NCBI GenBank assembly: GCA_964017145.1
Contig: OZ024841.1
Coordinates: 1,178,001-1,242,000 of the forward strand
Direction: 5' to 3'
From: Agrocybe praecox
Taxonomy: Eukaryota; Basidiomycota; Agaricomycetes; Agaricales; Agrocybaceae
Length of the DNA stretch: 64,000 bases
Positions within the stretch are counted from its first letter, which is position 1. Every line of letters begins with the position of its first letter. This document shows, one piece after another, positions 47,738 through 57,080 of the stretch. The translations under genes and the position numbers were made by a program. Under the pieces are notes generated by a model that saw only the letters and a list, made by a program, of their open reading frames with translations, was not told where the DNA came from and did not search any database.

Positions 47738-50103
47738 TCCAGTCTTTTTAGGCTTCGAATCTGACATTCATGACATGATCGGACATGATGATACATGTCT
47801 GCCCTCATATGAGGCCAAAAAAATCGATGACGTATAGTTTCATGCACCGCCTGGACACCTCGGTGACCTAAATTCTCATGCGCTTGATTTAAGATTATAA
47901 GCTTTTTGGCAGGCTCAGTGACTACGAGTAAAGGTGGCTTTGATCCATTTCGCTTATAGAGTTTGGTTTCCTTCACAAAGAATTCCATCGCCTTAGCAAG
48001 GAAACGTCGCTTTTTTTGTAGGTCGGCAATGTTGGGTGATTCGAGAGTTGTTAAAAAATGTTTAATGTCATTTAAAAGTTCTTCTTGCTGTGCTCGAGCA
48101 GCAAAACATGAGGGCAAATTAATATCAGTGTTTGTATTGACTTTTTCTTCCAGGTTGAACGTAAAATTGTGATCCGGAATGAATGTTAGAAGGGCGATGT
48201 TATCTAGCCATGAGTCGTCATCACTTTCGGGTTCTTCTCCTTCTGCAAGTGGTCGCCTAGATAGTGCGTCTGGGCCTTTATGCTTTTCCGCAGGTACATG
48301 TATTAATTTGAAATCAAACATAAGGATGCCTTGAATCCATCGATTAACTGCTGCGCTTGGCTGTAGATCGGGCTCATTCAACATTCCTTTTATGTATTGA
48401 GCATCAACTTCAACGTGAAGTTGCTTGACACCAATGATATACAGTCGCCAGTGTCGAAGGGCACGATACAACCCAAATAGTTCTAATTTTGGCTGTGAGT
48501 AACGCGATTCTCTTTCTGACATAGGAACAGATCCGTATCGGGCAGGCCGACGTTTTCCGTCTTCATCAATCTGTGATAATATCATTCCTGCAGCATCTCT
48601 ACTTGAGTCAACGGAGAGGATGACAGGTAGGGTGGATGTGTAATCAATGGGTCGTAATGCAGGGCTACTTGAAATTAGTTCTTTAATTTGATCAAAAGCA
48701 GCTTGACGACGTTCATCCCAAACAAATTCAGCTCCTATGTGGTATAATTCCGTTAATGGTCTGACAATTTTGGAGTAATTAGGTATCCATATCCGAACAG
48801 TTCCGCAGAGCCCCAAAAATTGACGTACTTCTTTTGGCGTAGAAAGCTGCGGCCAGGTAAGTATCTTCCCTACCTTTTTATTGTCAGGTTCGCGTCCTTT
48901 TGAATTACATTTCTGTCCAATGATAAGCACTTCAGGTAAGCATATTTGCGCTTTATTTGCTGCAAACGTAGCACCAGAACATGCAACACGGTGCATGATT
49001 CTATGCACATCCTGTGCGTGTTCCCAAATGAACTGACGTATGCCTTCATTTCCAGGCATGGTGGCAGGTTTACCATTCTCGAGTAAATACTGAGTTTTTG
49101 GGCCTTTGACGGGAAGGTCATCTATAAATATATTGGCTGTATTAGGAATTTCATCTTTTAATACCATCACCATACATTTCTGAAACTCTGCAGGCGAATT
49201 GGTGAATCCTGTTGGTAATGACGTGATTTGTAATAGTCCCAATGGTGTCATAAAAGCTGTTAATCCTCGACTTCTAGGGTGTATTTTTCGTGCGTCAAAT
49301 CCCCAGAATAAGTCAAATACAGTGTAACATTGATGTCCTGCAAATCCTTCAACAAAATCATCAACAATAGGTAGTAATCCCGCATCTCGGACCGTAATTT
49401 TGTTTAGCGGCTGAAGATCATGTACAATCCTTAGTTTGCCATTCTTTTTAAGAACTACAAACCATTGGGAGCGATAGGATGATTGACTTTGCTCATATAC
49501 TCCTGCATCCATTTTTAATTTCAGAACGTCAAGGACTTGAGGTAAAAGACCAGGTGGTATTGGAATGTTTTTGTATTCCCATGGAGAATGCGGAATGGTA
49601 GGAATTATGTATGGAGAAAAATAGGATTCCTTCAAGGTACCACGTTCTACATCTTCGAATGCAATTGCGTTTTCATTGAGGATCATGATAAATTGAAACA
49701 GTTTTTCTTCTTCTGTTGATAGAAATCCTTGTGAATTTATATTTAACTCAGCCATGCGCTCTAGTGTTATCTTGTTTGTGGGTGTAAATTTTGGTGGTCG
49801 GATAGGTAATTTAGGTAATGTTAGAAGGGGATCTTCGGGGATTTGTCTGGTTACATGACAATCTTCTGGAAATGTGGTTGATACGGGATGAACTTTCTTA
49901 TCTACACGTTTATATGCTGTAAATACATTGACAGTATCAAGTCCAGGTACAAATATGAGTTCATCGTCTTCTTCTGCAATGTATGTTTGTCCATTGTAAA
50001 GGAAGATAGTGTCAAGACTTTGCGCAGGGAACATGATAGAGTTCAAGTTTGACTGTGTATATGTGCTTTGTGTGATGTGCATGTTGTATGGCGCGGGGAA
50101 CAT
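47738..50103 (-). CDS. Gypsy-2 pol, truncated in integrase
   Basis: About 790 uninterrupted codons. RT spans about residues 175-345 with SQWFVVLKKNGKLRIVHDLQ, FDLFWGFDAR and FIDDLPVKGP (residue about 327), so the catalytic Asp pair is intact. The connection region has EVRQFLGLCGTVRIWIPNY. RNase H has LSVDSSRDAAG, SQPKLELFGLYRAL and VEVDAQYIKGML, then DALSRRPLAEG. The H2C2 finger reads HENLGHRGVQAVH...CHECQ. Coding stops at the LTR-end copy, so the integrase core is lost. The long open frame and intact RT show this copy is young. No protease motif is seen at the N-terminus. Confidence 0.88.
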
Positions 50104-50283
50104 GATAGTATTCAGGTTTATATTATTAAATATAACTTGAATAAGATTAGGTATGTTGGAATACAGTTCTAGTCCTGCTAGATGTGTGTGTACAGACGTA
50201 CAAGATTGAATTAGGCGACAAGCTATTTTTAATGGAGTGGCTGTGTTCTGTGTTATTATTAGATTTTTGTATGTTAATAGGAT

Positions 50284-50439
50284 GCAGGAATAGCACTATG
50301 CCAACGCGTCAAGACAACTATTACTATAACAACAAGGAAAGATAGTGTTTCATGATAAAATATAATTTCTGTGTTATACATGTATATGTTCTTGCTTTAA
50401 ACATACTGGTTTTATATCAAACAAAAAGCATGTCTGACA
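50284..50439 (-). repeat. Gypsy-2 LTR-start copy
   Basis: 156 bp, reverse complement of 46,400-46,555, ending at the outer boundary of the element next to GCGC. The promoter part of the LTR is not present beyond it. Confidence 0.88.
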
Positions 50440-50549
50440 GCGCATTGAGTTGCAAACTCCTAGGATCGACCTTTGGTACCTAATAAATCTCTGTGAGAGT
50501 TGGTTTTATTGAACAGACTACCTACCGTGTTATTTGAGCATCTTGGCGT

Positions 50550-51160
50550 TAGTTGAGCGACTTGAGTTAACTTGTAGAGTTCTCGAGGAACCTAAATAAA
50601 TGTATTGGGATAAAGTTTCCTCTGTCTTAAGTGACATAAAGCTTAATACCCGCCTAAGTGGCAAGAATTGTCTAAGTGACGCCTAAGTGGCCCGTTCCTA
50701 GGGATAAGTTCCCTGCCTAAGTGGCAAATTGTCTAAGTGATGCCTAAGTGGCCCGTTCCGAGGGATAAGTTCCCTGCCTAAGTGGCAAATAGTCTAAGTG
50801 ACGCCTAAGTGGCCCGTTTAGGATTGAGTCCCCTTTCTAAGTGATTAAAAGACTTTGGATTAAGTATCCAGCCTAAGTGGCAAACTACCTACACACTACA
50901 TCTTGTGGAAACACATTAAATCTATGTTTACACTTTCCGAGGAACTTCGCTTTGTGCGTAAGCTACTCAAACACTTGTGATCTTCGATCCTAGGAAATGT
51001 TCTGTTGCATTAGAGAGCGTATCTTTAGAGAGAAAACATAATTAACGACGTGTATCGCGTATCCCTCCCACGAAAGAACTAATCACATTGATTGGGTTTT
51101 GTTTCGGAGTATATACAAAGTACAAATCGTACATACACACTCAACCCCGCAGCAAGAACC
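50550..51160 (-). repeat. Copia-1-type LTR
   Basis: Aligns with the Copia-1 LTR at 10,370-10,862 through AGTTAACTTGTAGAGTTCT, the GCCTAAGTGGC repeats, TTAAAAGACTTTGGATT and ATACAAAGTACAAATCGTAC. The GCCTAAGTGGCCCGTTC unit is repeated three times here, once more than at 10.4 kb. No coding region of this element is adjacent, so it is a solo LTR or a remnant cut by Gypsy-2. Confidence 0.75.
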
Positions 51161-51332
51161 TTAACAGCGCTTATTTATGTTCTCACATAGTGAATGGTTT
51201 TTGTAATATTATCCCCATTTGATCTCATACAGATAATAGGTTGCCATTATTTGAGGTGGTGGCAAACACGGTGGTGCGCGGCGCTGAAACCCTGCACCTA
51301 TGGTATAGGTTTCCTGCAAGTATATTGTAGTT

Positions 51333-51560
51333 TCTGTGCACATCAAAGGTATAATGTCCTCCACAACATACAATGCTACGAGACAACACATTTGTAAATT
51401 TTAATTATATGTAAGCGCCACCGTTGAGCGCTGAGTGGCAGTTGTGTGCATATCAAAGGTATAACGTTCTCTTGAAGACAATACTAATGAGAGAGAATAT
51501 TTGTAAATTTTAATTATATGTAAGTGCCGCCGCCGAGCGCTGAGCAGCAGCAAATATTTC
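51333..51560. repeat. Tandem subterminal repeat of the KDZ element
   Basis: Two copies of about 110 bp share TGTGCAYATCAAAGGTATAA, GACAA, ATTTGTAAATTTTAATTATA and the end TGTAAGYGCCRCCG.GAGCGC. They lie 20-250 bp inside the right terminal inverted repeat, a usual place for transposase-binding repeats. Confidence 0.75.
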
Positions 51561-51580
51561 CTATTTAAGCCCTACCGCGA

Positions 51581-51674
51581 CCAGCGGTTCAAGGAATTCT
51601 TTGAACCCGTGTCTTATGATACACTGGATTGACCCCTGGTTCACATCTTATGGTACACTGTGGTGTACTTAGCT
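51581..51674. repeat. KDZ element right terminal inverted repeat
   Basis: 94 bp. Its reverse complement pairs with 28,241-28,334 and includes the two CAGTGTAYCRTAAGA-type motifs and CCTTGAACC at the inner end. The outer flank is GGCCAGTTC. Confidence 0.85.
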
Positions 51675-52241
51675 GGCCAGTTCCTTAAAGCTAGCCACAT
51701 ATTCATCAGCAGTTTGACTTCCCTGCTTCAGAAGGTTCATTTTGTGTCTGGCTGTACTAGCAGGGTCTGGATCTCCAAACACTTCCCTAAATTTATAGAC
51801 AAAGTCTTCTCAAAGGCCTTCTTTGGAATAGTCTCCATCCAGAATTTTTGTCTTGTCAAGAGCCCATTTTCCAACAGTACCTCCTTTCATATAGGACAGA
51901 GCACAGACAACTTTTTGAAGATCATCTGTAATACCTTTCCCATAGAAATAAAGCTTGAGTTGACTCAAGAAGGTTTCTGCTTTCTGCATAGAACCATCAT
52001 ATGGCTCAGGAGGGGAAACTTTGATTCCAGACTGTGAACCAAAGGAAAAGGCACCATGACTGGCAGGGGGAGGGTTGACCTCTTTGGCAGCAGCAGAGAA
52101 AGGTGATTGAGTTGTAGGAGGTGTAATTGAGTGTTGCTGCTGCTGTCTCAAAAGAGTCACCTCTTGGATAAGAAGAGAGATTTGGTGTAGAAGCTCTTCC
52201 ACAGAGGGGAGAGTAGTGGTGGGGAGGGTAGTAGTGTCCAT
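51675..52241 (-). pseudogene. Gypsy-1 gag, N-terminal part
   Basis: Starts MDTTTLPTTTLPSVEELLHQ at 52,241, includes a Gln-rich heptad stretch (LLIQEVTLLRQQQQ), PPEPYDGSMQKAETFL and LSYMKGGTVGKWALDKT. In the next frame it continues VYKFREVFGDPDPAS and TARHKMNLLKQGSQTADEY up to the KDZ junction. A frame change occurs near 51,812. These are standard blocks of a Gypsy capsid (retrotrans_gag). Coding resumes at 28,240. Confidence 0.9.
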
Positions 52242-52760
52242 ATTGTGGTATAGATAAGGTAGAGGCTCTCTGGTGTGTGTGTGGGAGAAGCTATCTACTG
52301 AAAGTGTCCTTGGAAACTATTTATGTAAACTAAAAAAGGATCTATATAGTGGATACCCAGTTGTCACCCCAAACACAGTGGGTCTAAACCTAGGATCACA
52401 GGGTTGACTACCTGGTATTTTCCTAGACCACCAAAGACAGAAACAGTTGGCCTGAGTCTGCCCCAACAGTTGGTATCCCTATCTACAAGTTCACACACAA
52501 CACACAGCAGAGAGTGAGAATTCCAGTAGAGAGAGAGGTGTCTTGAGGAGATGTTGAAATTGGGAAGGGAGAAATGATATAGAAGATTGGGAGGATATTG
52601 GAGGTTGAAGGGTTGGTGATGATGAAGAGAATGATATATGTGGTAAGGGGATGTGAGAGAAAATGGTGGAAAGAGAGCTGAATAGATTGGTGTAGATAAA
52701 TGTAGGTTGGTGCAGGTAAAGGTGAGAAGATGGATAGTGATTGGTGGAGTTGTCTGAGAC

Positions 52761-52773
52761 AGCTTCAATCTTC
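52761..52773 (-). promoter_or_regulatory. Gypsy-1 primer-binding site, probably self-priming
   Basis: Minus-strand GAAGATTGAAGCTG follows the 5' LTR end directly. AGATTGAAGCT is the exact complement of AGCTTCAATCT, which lies in the LTR about 35 nt after the start of the TATAAATA box, where transcription should begin. This is the arrangement used by the Tf1/sushi type of chromovirus, where the 5' end of the RNA primes reverse transcription. No tRNA-like primer match is apparent. Confidence 0.7.
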
Positions 52774-53270
52774 TGTCAGGGCAACACTATAATCAGTGTG
52801 ACAAGGCCACCAACAAAGACAAAGCAAGAGAGAAAGAGAGAAAGAGAGAGGTAGAGATAGAGACACTCAATGATTCTAAGAGATCACACCAATGATAGTG
52901 GAAATCCTAAGAGATTGAAGCTGGGCCTACAGCTACCTACAGGTACAGTATTTATACTCTACAGGTGTTCTAGAATGTTCCTACATTACATCATGAAACA
53001 AAAGGATGAGTAAGATAATGACATCATATAGGAATGATGAATAAGACAATGTCATTATGAAACAAGGGGAAGAGTGATGTGGAGTGATTGAGGCAGTGCT
53101 CATGGGAAATAAAGATGATAAGTATCTAATCAAAGATCTGAGTGATAATCAAAAAGATAATCAAGGAGATAATCAAAGATGTAAAAGAGATAAGATATCT
53201 ACATAACTAAGAAAGGGAAAAATGCGAAATAAATATAGAAAAATAGGGGAATATAGGGGAAACCCTGACA
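52774..53270 (-). repeat. Gypsy-1 5' LTR
   Basis: 497 bp, TGTCAGGG...CCCTGACA on both strands. It pairs with 23,334-23,822, and few substitutions are visible. The purine tract is slightly longer (AGAGAGAAAGAGAG). The outer flank is AAATG (53,271-53,275). Confidence 0.95.
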
Positions 53271-53275
53271 AAATG

Positions 53276-54364
53276 ATTTGTAGCACCACAGTCGATAATA
53301 ACACTTTGTTTGGGCGTAGACATTGCTGCAAGTGCGGTTTTGGACTCATTGGGTTCGGATGCAGAGGATGAAGAGTTGGTGCCATCAACATAGGCGAGTA
53401 GGGAGACATTGCCATTGTCTTCCACCACTGCGGCATTCGCAGATTGCAAAGCCTTGCCTTTTCCAAACTTTTTCTTCCACCAATTGGGTGCCTCCTTTTC
53501 CTTTCTACTATCTTCACCACAACAGTTCTGTTCTGAGTGCCCCTTCTTCTTGCAGTTGTTGCATAAAAGGTTGGCTTTGTTTGATTTAGCCTTCCCCTTG
53601 CCATTACTCTTTTCTTTCGACAAGCCAGCTAGCATCGCTGTACCGGTGTTCTCCTTTGTGTCATTGACATTTTTCTCTGCAGCTTTGTTGTTGGCTTCTT
53701 CATAAATGAATTGGATGAGATCCGATACTGATAATGACTTTCCAGAAGTGCGTGTTGATGTGGTAAGAGAAGTGAGGAAAGGTTGATAATTGGGGGTGAG
53801 AGAAGCACGAATGTAGGCAGAAAATTGATTGTTGCCTATGGGGTTTCCCATCTTATCGAACGTTCTTGAGCTCCTTCATTGAGGAAATGTGCATGCACAT
53901 GCTTTTGCCATCGGCATATTGCATACTTGCAAGTTTGGTGAGCGTGTCCGTATAGATCATCATGCCTTTAGATTCATGGATGGAAACCAATTTGTTCCAG
54001 ACATCCTTGGCAGTTGTTTCGTCCTTGATTTCAAGGAAGACAGATTTTGGGGTGGTTTAATAGATGATTTCCCAAACCTGTGCCTGTTTCTGCTTGTAAG
54101 CATCAACAAGAACATACTGGCTTTCCAATTCCATATCATGAGAGCCTCATTCTTGGTCGAAATATAGAATTTCCCATCTCACTCGAAAGGTATGTTAGGT
54201 GCTTTGATAAGCCCTTTGACATGGTGAATCAAACCCTTTGAAATGAGGTTGTTGAGGACTTGTTCCTTGAAGATGACCCAGTTTGAGCCATCTTCTTGGA
54301 GTTTAGGAAGGTCAACAACTTTGATATTGGATTGAGATGTCATAGATTGGTCGCCGGGGCCCAT
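53276..54364 (-). pseudogene. Copia-2 gag and protease N-terminal part
   Basis: Starts near 54,364 (MGPGDQSMTSQSN, or the internal MTSQ) with KVVDLPKLQEDGSNWVIFKE, the UBN2-type Copia gag head. Coding runs through several frames (KDVWNKLVSIHESKGMMIYT, KSMCMHISSMKELKN) to FSAYIRASLTPNYQPFL, a zinc knuckle CNNCKKKGHSEQNC and protease VIIDCGATNHF, where the D-C-G-A triad is kept. It ends at the Gypsy-1 insertion; the protease continues at 23,333. At least three frame changes inactivate it. Confidence 0.88.
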
Positions 54365-54368
54365 AACC

Positions 54369-54684
54369 TGTTGAACACAGTACCGAGGGGTGATGACGAG
54401 GCACTAAGAATAAACAGTGAGAATCTCAGAGTTGGGGAACAACACTATAAATATATATATGTACCTAAGAATAAACAGTGAGACTGTAATCTATCAGTAC
54501 GTGGTAGTGTGAAGGTATATAATGAAGGTACTCACATCTCAGAGTTGGGGAACAACACTGACATGTGTGTGAGGCAAAAATTGGAATAAAACATATGTGG
54601 AACAAATAAAGAACAAACATAAAGAAAACATATCATAATATAACCTATGTGTGAGAGCACATGGTCGACACATAAATTCCAACA
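54369..54684 (-). repeat. Copia-2 5' LTR
   Basis: On the minus strand it starts TGTTGGAATTTATGTGTCGA, a typical Copia LTR start, and ends GTGTTCAACA, followed by GGTTATGGGCCC as likely primer-binding site just before gag. A TATA-like TTATATACC is near 54,518. A 40-bp segment (CTCAGAGTTGGGGAACAACA with flanks) is internally duplicated at 54,424 and 54,537. No second LTR is found on the left. Confidence 0.75.
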
Positions 54685-54699
54685 TAATTATCACTATTA

Positions 54700-54900
54700 T
54701 TATCAAATTACATCTAGCAAATAGTCTGGAAAGGAATAGAAACAAGAAAGAGGAAGAGGAGTGGAAGAGAAGAAGAGAAGAAGAGGATATGGAGGGGGTA
54801 GGGAAGAACAGAATATAGAAGACATGGGATAAGGGAAAAGAAGAATGGGAAGGGGGAATGAAAGAGAAGAAGAGAAGAGGGGGATGGAAGAGGTGGTTGC
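54700..54900. repeat. GA-rich purine tract
   Basis: Low-complexity GAAGA/GGAA sequence at 54,730-54,900, like the tracts at 17,990-18,170 and, on the other strand, 59,800-59,940 and 57,950-58,100. Similar tracts sit next to AAATTA/TATAT blocks in the repeat family at 17.7 and 58.7 kb. Confidence 0.6.
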
Positions 54901-54929
54901 CTGTAGACAACAGCAGTGAATGTCGGAAA

Positions 54930-55110
54930 TCCATAAATAGCCTGATCAGGCCAATCAGGCCACTAAGGCATCTCAAGCCTGATCATCACCAAAGTTATTC
55001 TGATCAGACTAGCCAAAAGCTGATCAGACTCCACAGAAACCGATCAGATTCAGTGGAAATTGATCAGACTCAGCACAAGCTGATAAGGCCAGATATGCAG
55101 AGCCTAATCA
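54930..55110. repeat. Tandem TGATCAGAC repeat
   Basis: About eight degenerate units based on CTGATCAGACTCnnCAnAAn, spaced about 20 bp. Related TCAGAC/TCTGAGCAG units lie at 56,735-56,950 and 58,300-58,395 in the TIR element there, so this may be the end of a related element. Confidence 0.7.
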
Positions 55111-55179
55111 GATGAGGAATAGTCTGAGCAGTTTTACATAAGTGGTTCAAAAAAGTACTACCTAATCACGTAGAGCCTA

Positions 55180-55275
55180 TTCTGTACACATTAGGTGGGA
55201 ATCAAACAAGTGACCTCACACATGAACAGGCCAGAGACTTTGAGTATAACCTTACCATTACACTATTAGTGCTTA
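55180..55275 (-). repeat. Degenerate tRNA-like segment
   Basis: Minus strand: TAGTGTAATGGTAAGG resembles a box A region and TTGTTTGATTCCCACC a box B/T-arm. The arrangement copies 56,993-57,080, also just inside a TCAGAC repeat cluster. Stems are poor, so it is a tRNA-derived relic at best. Confidence 0.35.
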
Positions 55276-55469
55276 TAATATGGTGAAAGCACCCTGAATT
55301 GTATCACATAGTTTAAAAATTATAATAACGAGCTTTTCTTCCTACTCAAGTCGAAAATCACCATTGTTTCTGGCCTTCAATGGTGTGCTGTGGTCTATGG
55401 TGTATATAGATGTAATAAACATACAGAACTCCTCAATATCAATGCAGATATAGTTCTTAGCGGTGAGCG

Positions 55470-55870
55470 CAGCAATGATGACAAATCACACTTATCCGAA
55501 GAAGTAGATAACTGAACATTTGTAACTTAATCAATTCAAGTGTGACAACCTAGTTTTTTTTACAGTATGTACAAATAAAGCTATAGACTTCAAATATTAC
55601 AAATTTGGAGCTTAGGTAAAGACCCCTCTATGTTAAAAAAATCATCTTTTTGATGTTCGCCCAAATGGAGTGTGCGCATCAATGATGACAAATCATGCTT
55701 GACCGACTTGGATAACTGAACATTTATAACTTACTCAATTCAAGCTGGCAGATGTTTTTTTTTTTACAGTGAGTAGGAACAGACTTATGGAATCTAGATA
55801 TAGTAACTTTGGAGCTTAGTTAAAAAACCCTTTATGTCAAACAAAAACATCTTTATTTTGTTCACCAAAT
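55470..55870. repeat. Tandem direct repeat of about 200 bp
   Basis: 55,470-55,665 and 55,680-55,870 share CAATGATGACAAATCA, ATAACTGAACATTTRTAACTT, CAATTCAAG, a T-run before ACAGT, TTTGGAGCTTAG and TTATGTYAAA. They are moderately diverged and no coding potential is seen. Confidence 0.75.
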
Positions 55871-56199
55871 AGCAGGCTGGCAGCAAAAGATGAAAAAATT
55901 TGAAAAAAAAAAAATGCTACTAGAATGTACTGGGCAGGTAAGATCCACTAACTATGAGCAATGGGATCCCTAAGCCTTTCCTGTAGACTTTCCAACCTTC
56001 AATGCCTTTGTTGTAGATCATGTGCTTATGCGCCACCTTTTGCCATGATCAGATTTGATGGGATTGCCAGATGGGGTTGGCGCAACAACAGGTTTGATTG
56101 AGGGATCAATGACAGAGAGATTGTGTACACTGTACTCTCTCATGAGAGGGCGGAGATGTGATGTGACTGCAGGTGGGGCGTGGGGCATAGGGGAAGATG

Positions 56200-56640
56200 G
56201 AGTGGTATCAATTACTGATTCCGGTGGGGGTGTAGCCTATTAGTATGAGTAGATAATTGTAAGTTTGTATGTGTAGGAGTATGAGCAGTTGCAAACCATA
56301 CCTGTTGAGTACCGTATTCCCCCTCCGAGACATACATATCGTCAAAATCATTGTCTTGATTCCAACTTTCACTTCGACTGGGAGAAATATCCTGAGCTTC
56401 TATGTTTGATCTCCTTAATCTGTCAAGATTACAAGCAATTTCAAAGATCATTGGCTACAGGCAAATCCAAGCCGGTCAAGCTGGCTGGATGCAGATTGAC
56501 ACCCATGAACTTCAAATGCTCGGCAAATACCTGCTGATCCTATGTGCGGAGTAGATGACGCACCCATTCCACATTGTCAGGTGAGTTTGAAGCTTCGATA
56601 AGATAACATTTGTAATAATAGTATCTGCTCTTGTAATCAT
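56200..56640 (-). pseudogene. Unrecognised degenerate coding fragment
   Basis: Minus frames read WVRHLLRT, FAEHLKFMGVNLHPASLTGL (56,560-56,480) and then SESWNQDNDFDDMYVSEGEY (56,370-56,310), with an apparent stop between. The text looks like real protein, acidic and aromatic-poor, and recalls proteins of transposon neighbourhoods, but I cannot name it. A plus-strand frame over 56,055-56,243 is likely a shadow. Confidence 0.35.
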
Positions 56641-56992
56641 TGTTAGTCACATCACTGATCCCACTCTCATTCATCCATGTATCCTGGCAGATAACATATG
56701 AACGAGGTCTTTACTCTGAGCCACATTTACCAAGCGGTACTGGTCAGACTTTTGACTTGTCTGAGCAGTTCTGAGCGGAAATTTAGGATTTCCCTCCCAG
56801 CCATTTGGCTGGAAAAGACCCCCCAAATGTCCAAGCATTTCCGATCAGAATCACTCAGACAGATCAGAACTGGTCAGACAGCTCAGCTTTCCGAGCTCCA
56901 ATCCCTATCTGAAAACTGAGTGAAACCGTTCAGAACTGCTCAGACCCACAGTCAGATCACATAACCAAAGGCTTTACAATTAAAGAAAAATG

Positions 56993-57080
56993 TGGTAGAG
57001 ACACCGGGAATCGAACCCAGAGCCTTGCCAGAGGTCATGTGATATAACTATGGACACTCATCCGACTGTACCATAGAGAC
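56993..57080 (-). repeat. tRNA-like segment in the TIR element
   Basis: Minus strand: GGTACAGTCGGATGAGT fits a box A region, GGGTTCGATTCCCGG is a good T-arm with box B, and CTACCA(CA) follows like an acceptor end. The 5' acceptor strand does not pair with the 3' strand, and the middle is too long for a normal tRNA. It is a tRNA-derived or mimic sequence, not a working tRNA gene. Confidence 0.5.

Larger units (their letters stand above)
44068..50439 (-). mobile_element. Rearranged Gypsy element (Gypsy-2)
   Basis: The outer ends are TGTCAACG (44,068) and CATGTCTGACA (50,439), i.e. TG...CA on the minus strand, flanked by GCGC on both sides (44,064-44,067 and 50,440-50,443). The internal order is abnormal. 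On the minus strand: LTR start (50,439-50,284), pol truncated in integrase, LTR end (47,737-47,528), gag fragment, a plus-oriented LTR start with promoter (46,400-46,900), two plus-strand ORFs, then LTR end (44,277-44,068). The two 210-bp LTR-end copies and the two 156-bp LTR-start copies look identical by eye, so the rearrangement is recent or an assembly effect. Confidence 0.8.
28241..51674. mobile_element. 23.4-kb KDZ-type DNA transposon with cargo genes
   Basis: The element is bounded by imperfect 94-bp terminal inverted repeats (28,241-28,334 and 51,581-51,674) and the duplication GGCCAGTTC. It interrupts Gypsy-1 gag so precisely that removing it plus one duplication copy gives an uninterrupted codon series. 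It encodes a CxC2/KDZ transposase and four other gene units, all sharing unusually frequent GGCGCC(GCC) motifs. Later passengers inside it are a 6.4-kb Gypsy, two solo LTRs and Copia-LTR-like DNA, so the original element was about 15 kb. Several of its genes carry nonsense or frameshift lesions, so this copy looks immobile. Confidence 0.9.
23334..53270 (-). mobile_element. Gypsy chromovirus (Gypsy-1), split by a 23.4-kb insertion
   Basis: Two near-identical LTRs (23,334-23,822 and 52,774-53,270) bracket the element, and the 5-bp target duplication AAATG lies outside them (23,329-23,333 and 53,271-53,275). On the minus strand the order is 5' LTR, primer-binding site, gag, protease, reverse transcriptase, RNase H, integrase, chromodomain, polypurine tract, 3' LTR. 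The gag is cut at 28,240/51,675 by the KDZ element. Without that insertion the element would be about 6.5 kb. It sits inside the protease of Copia-2. It carries nonsense changes and an altered RT catalytic site, so this copy is inactive. Confidence 0.95.

Noticed and set aside
28241..51674. TET/JBP, SAD or other known KDZ-associated domains as cargo
   Set aside because: Such genes are known from some fungal KDZ elements, but I found no HxD...H oxygenase motif or other matching signature in the frames here.
54930..55110. CRISPR-like array
   Set aside because: Units are about 20 bp, degenerate and lack unique spacers; the context is fungal.
56993..57080. A functional tRNA gene
   Set aside because: The T-arm is good but the acceptor strands do not pair and the anticodon arm is unclear.
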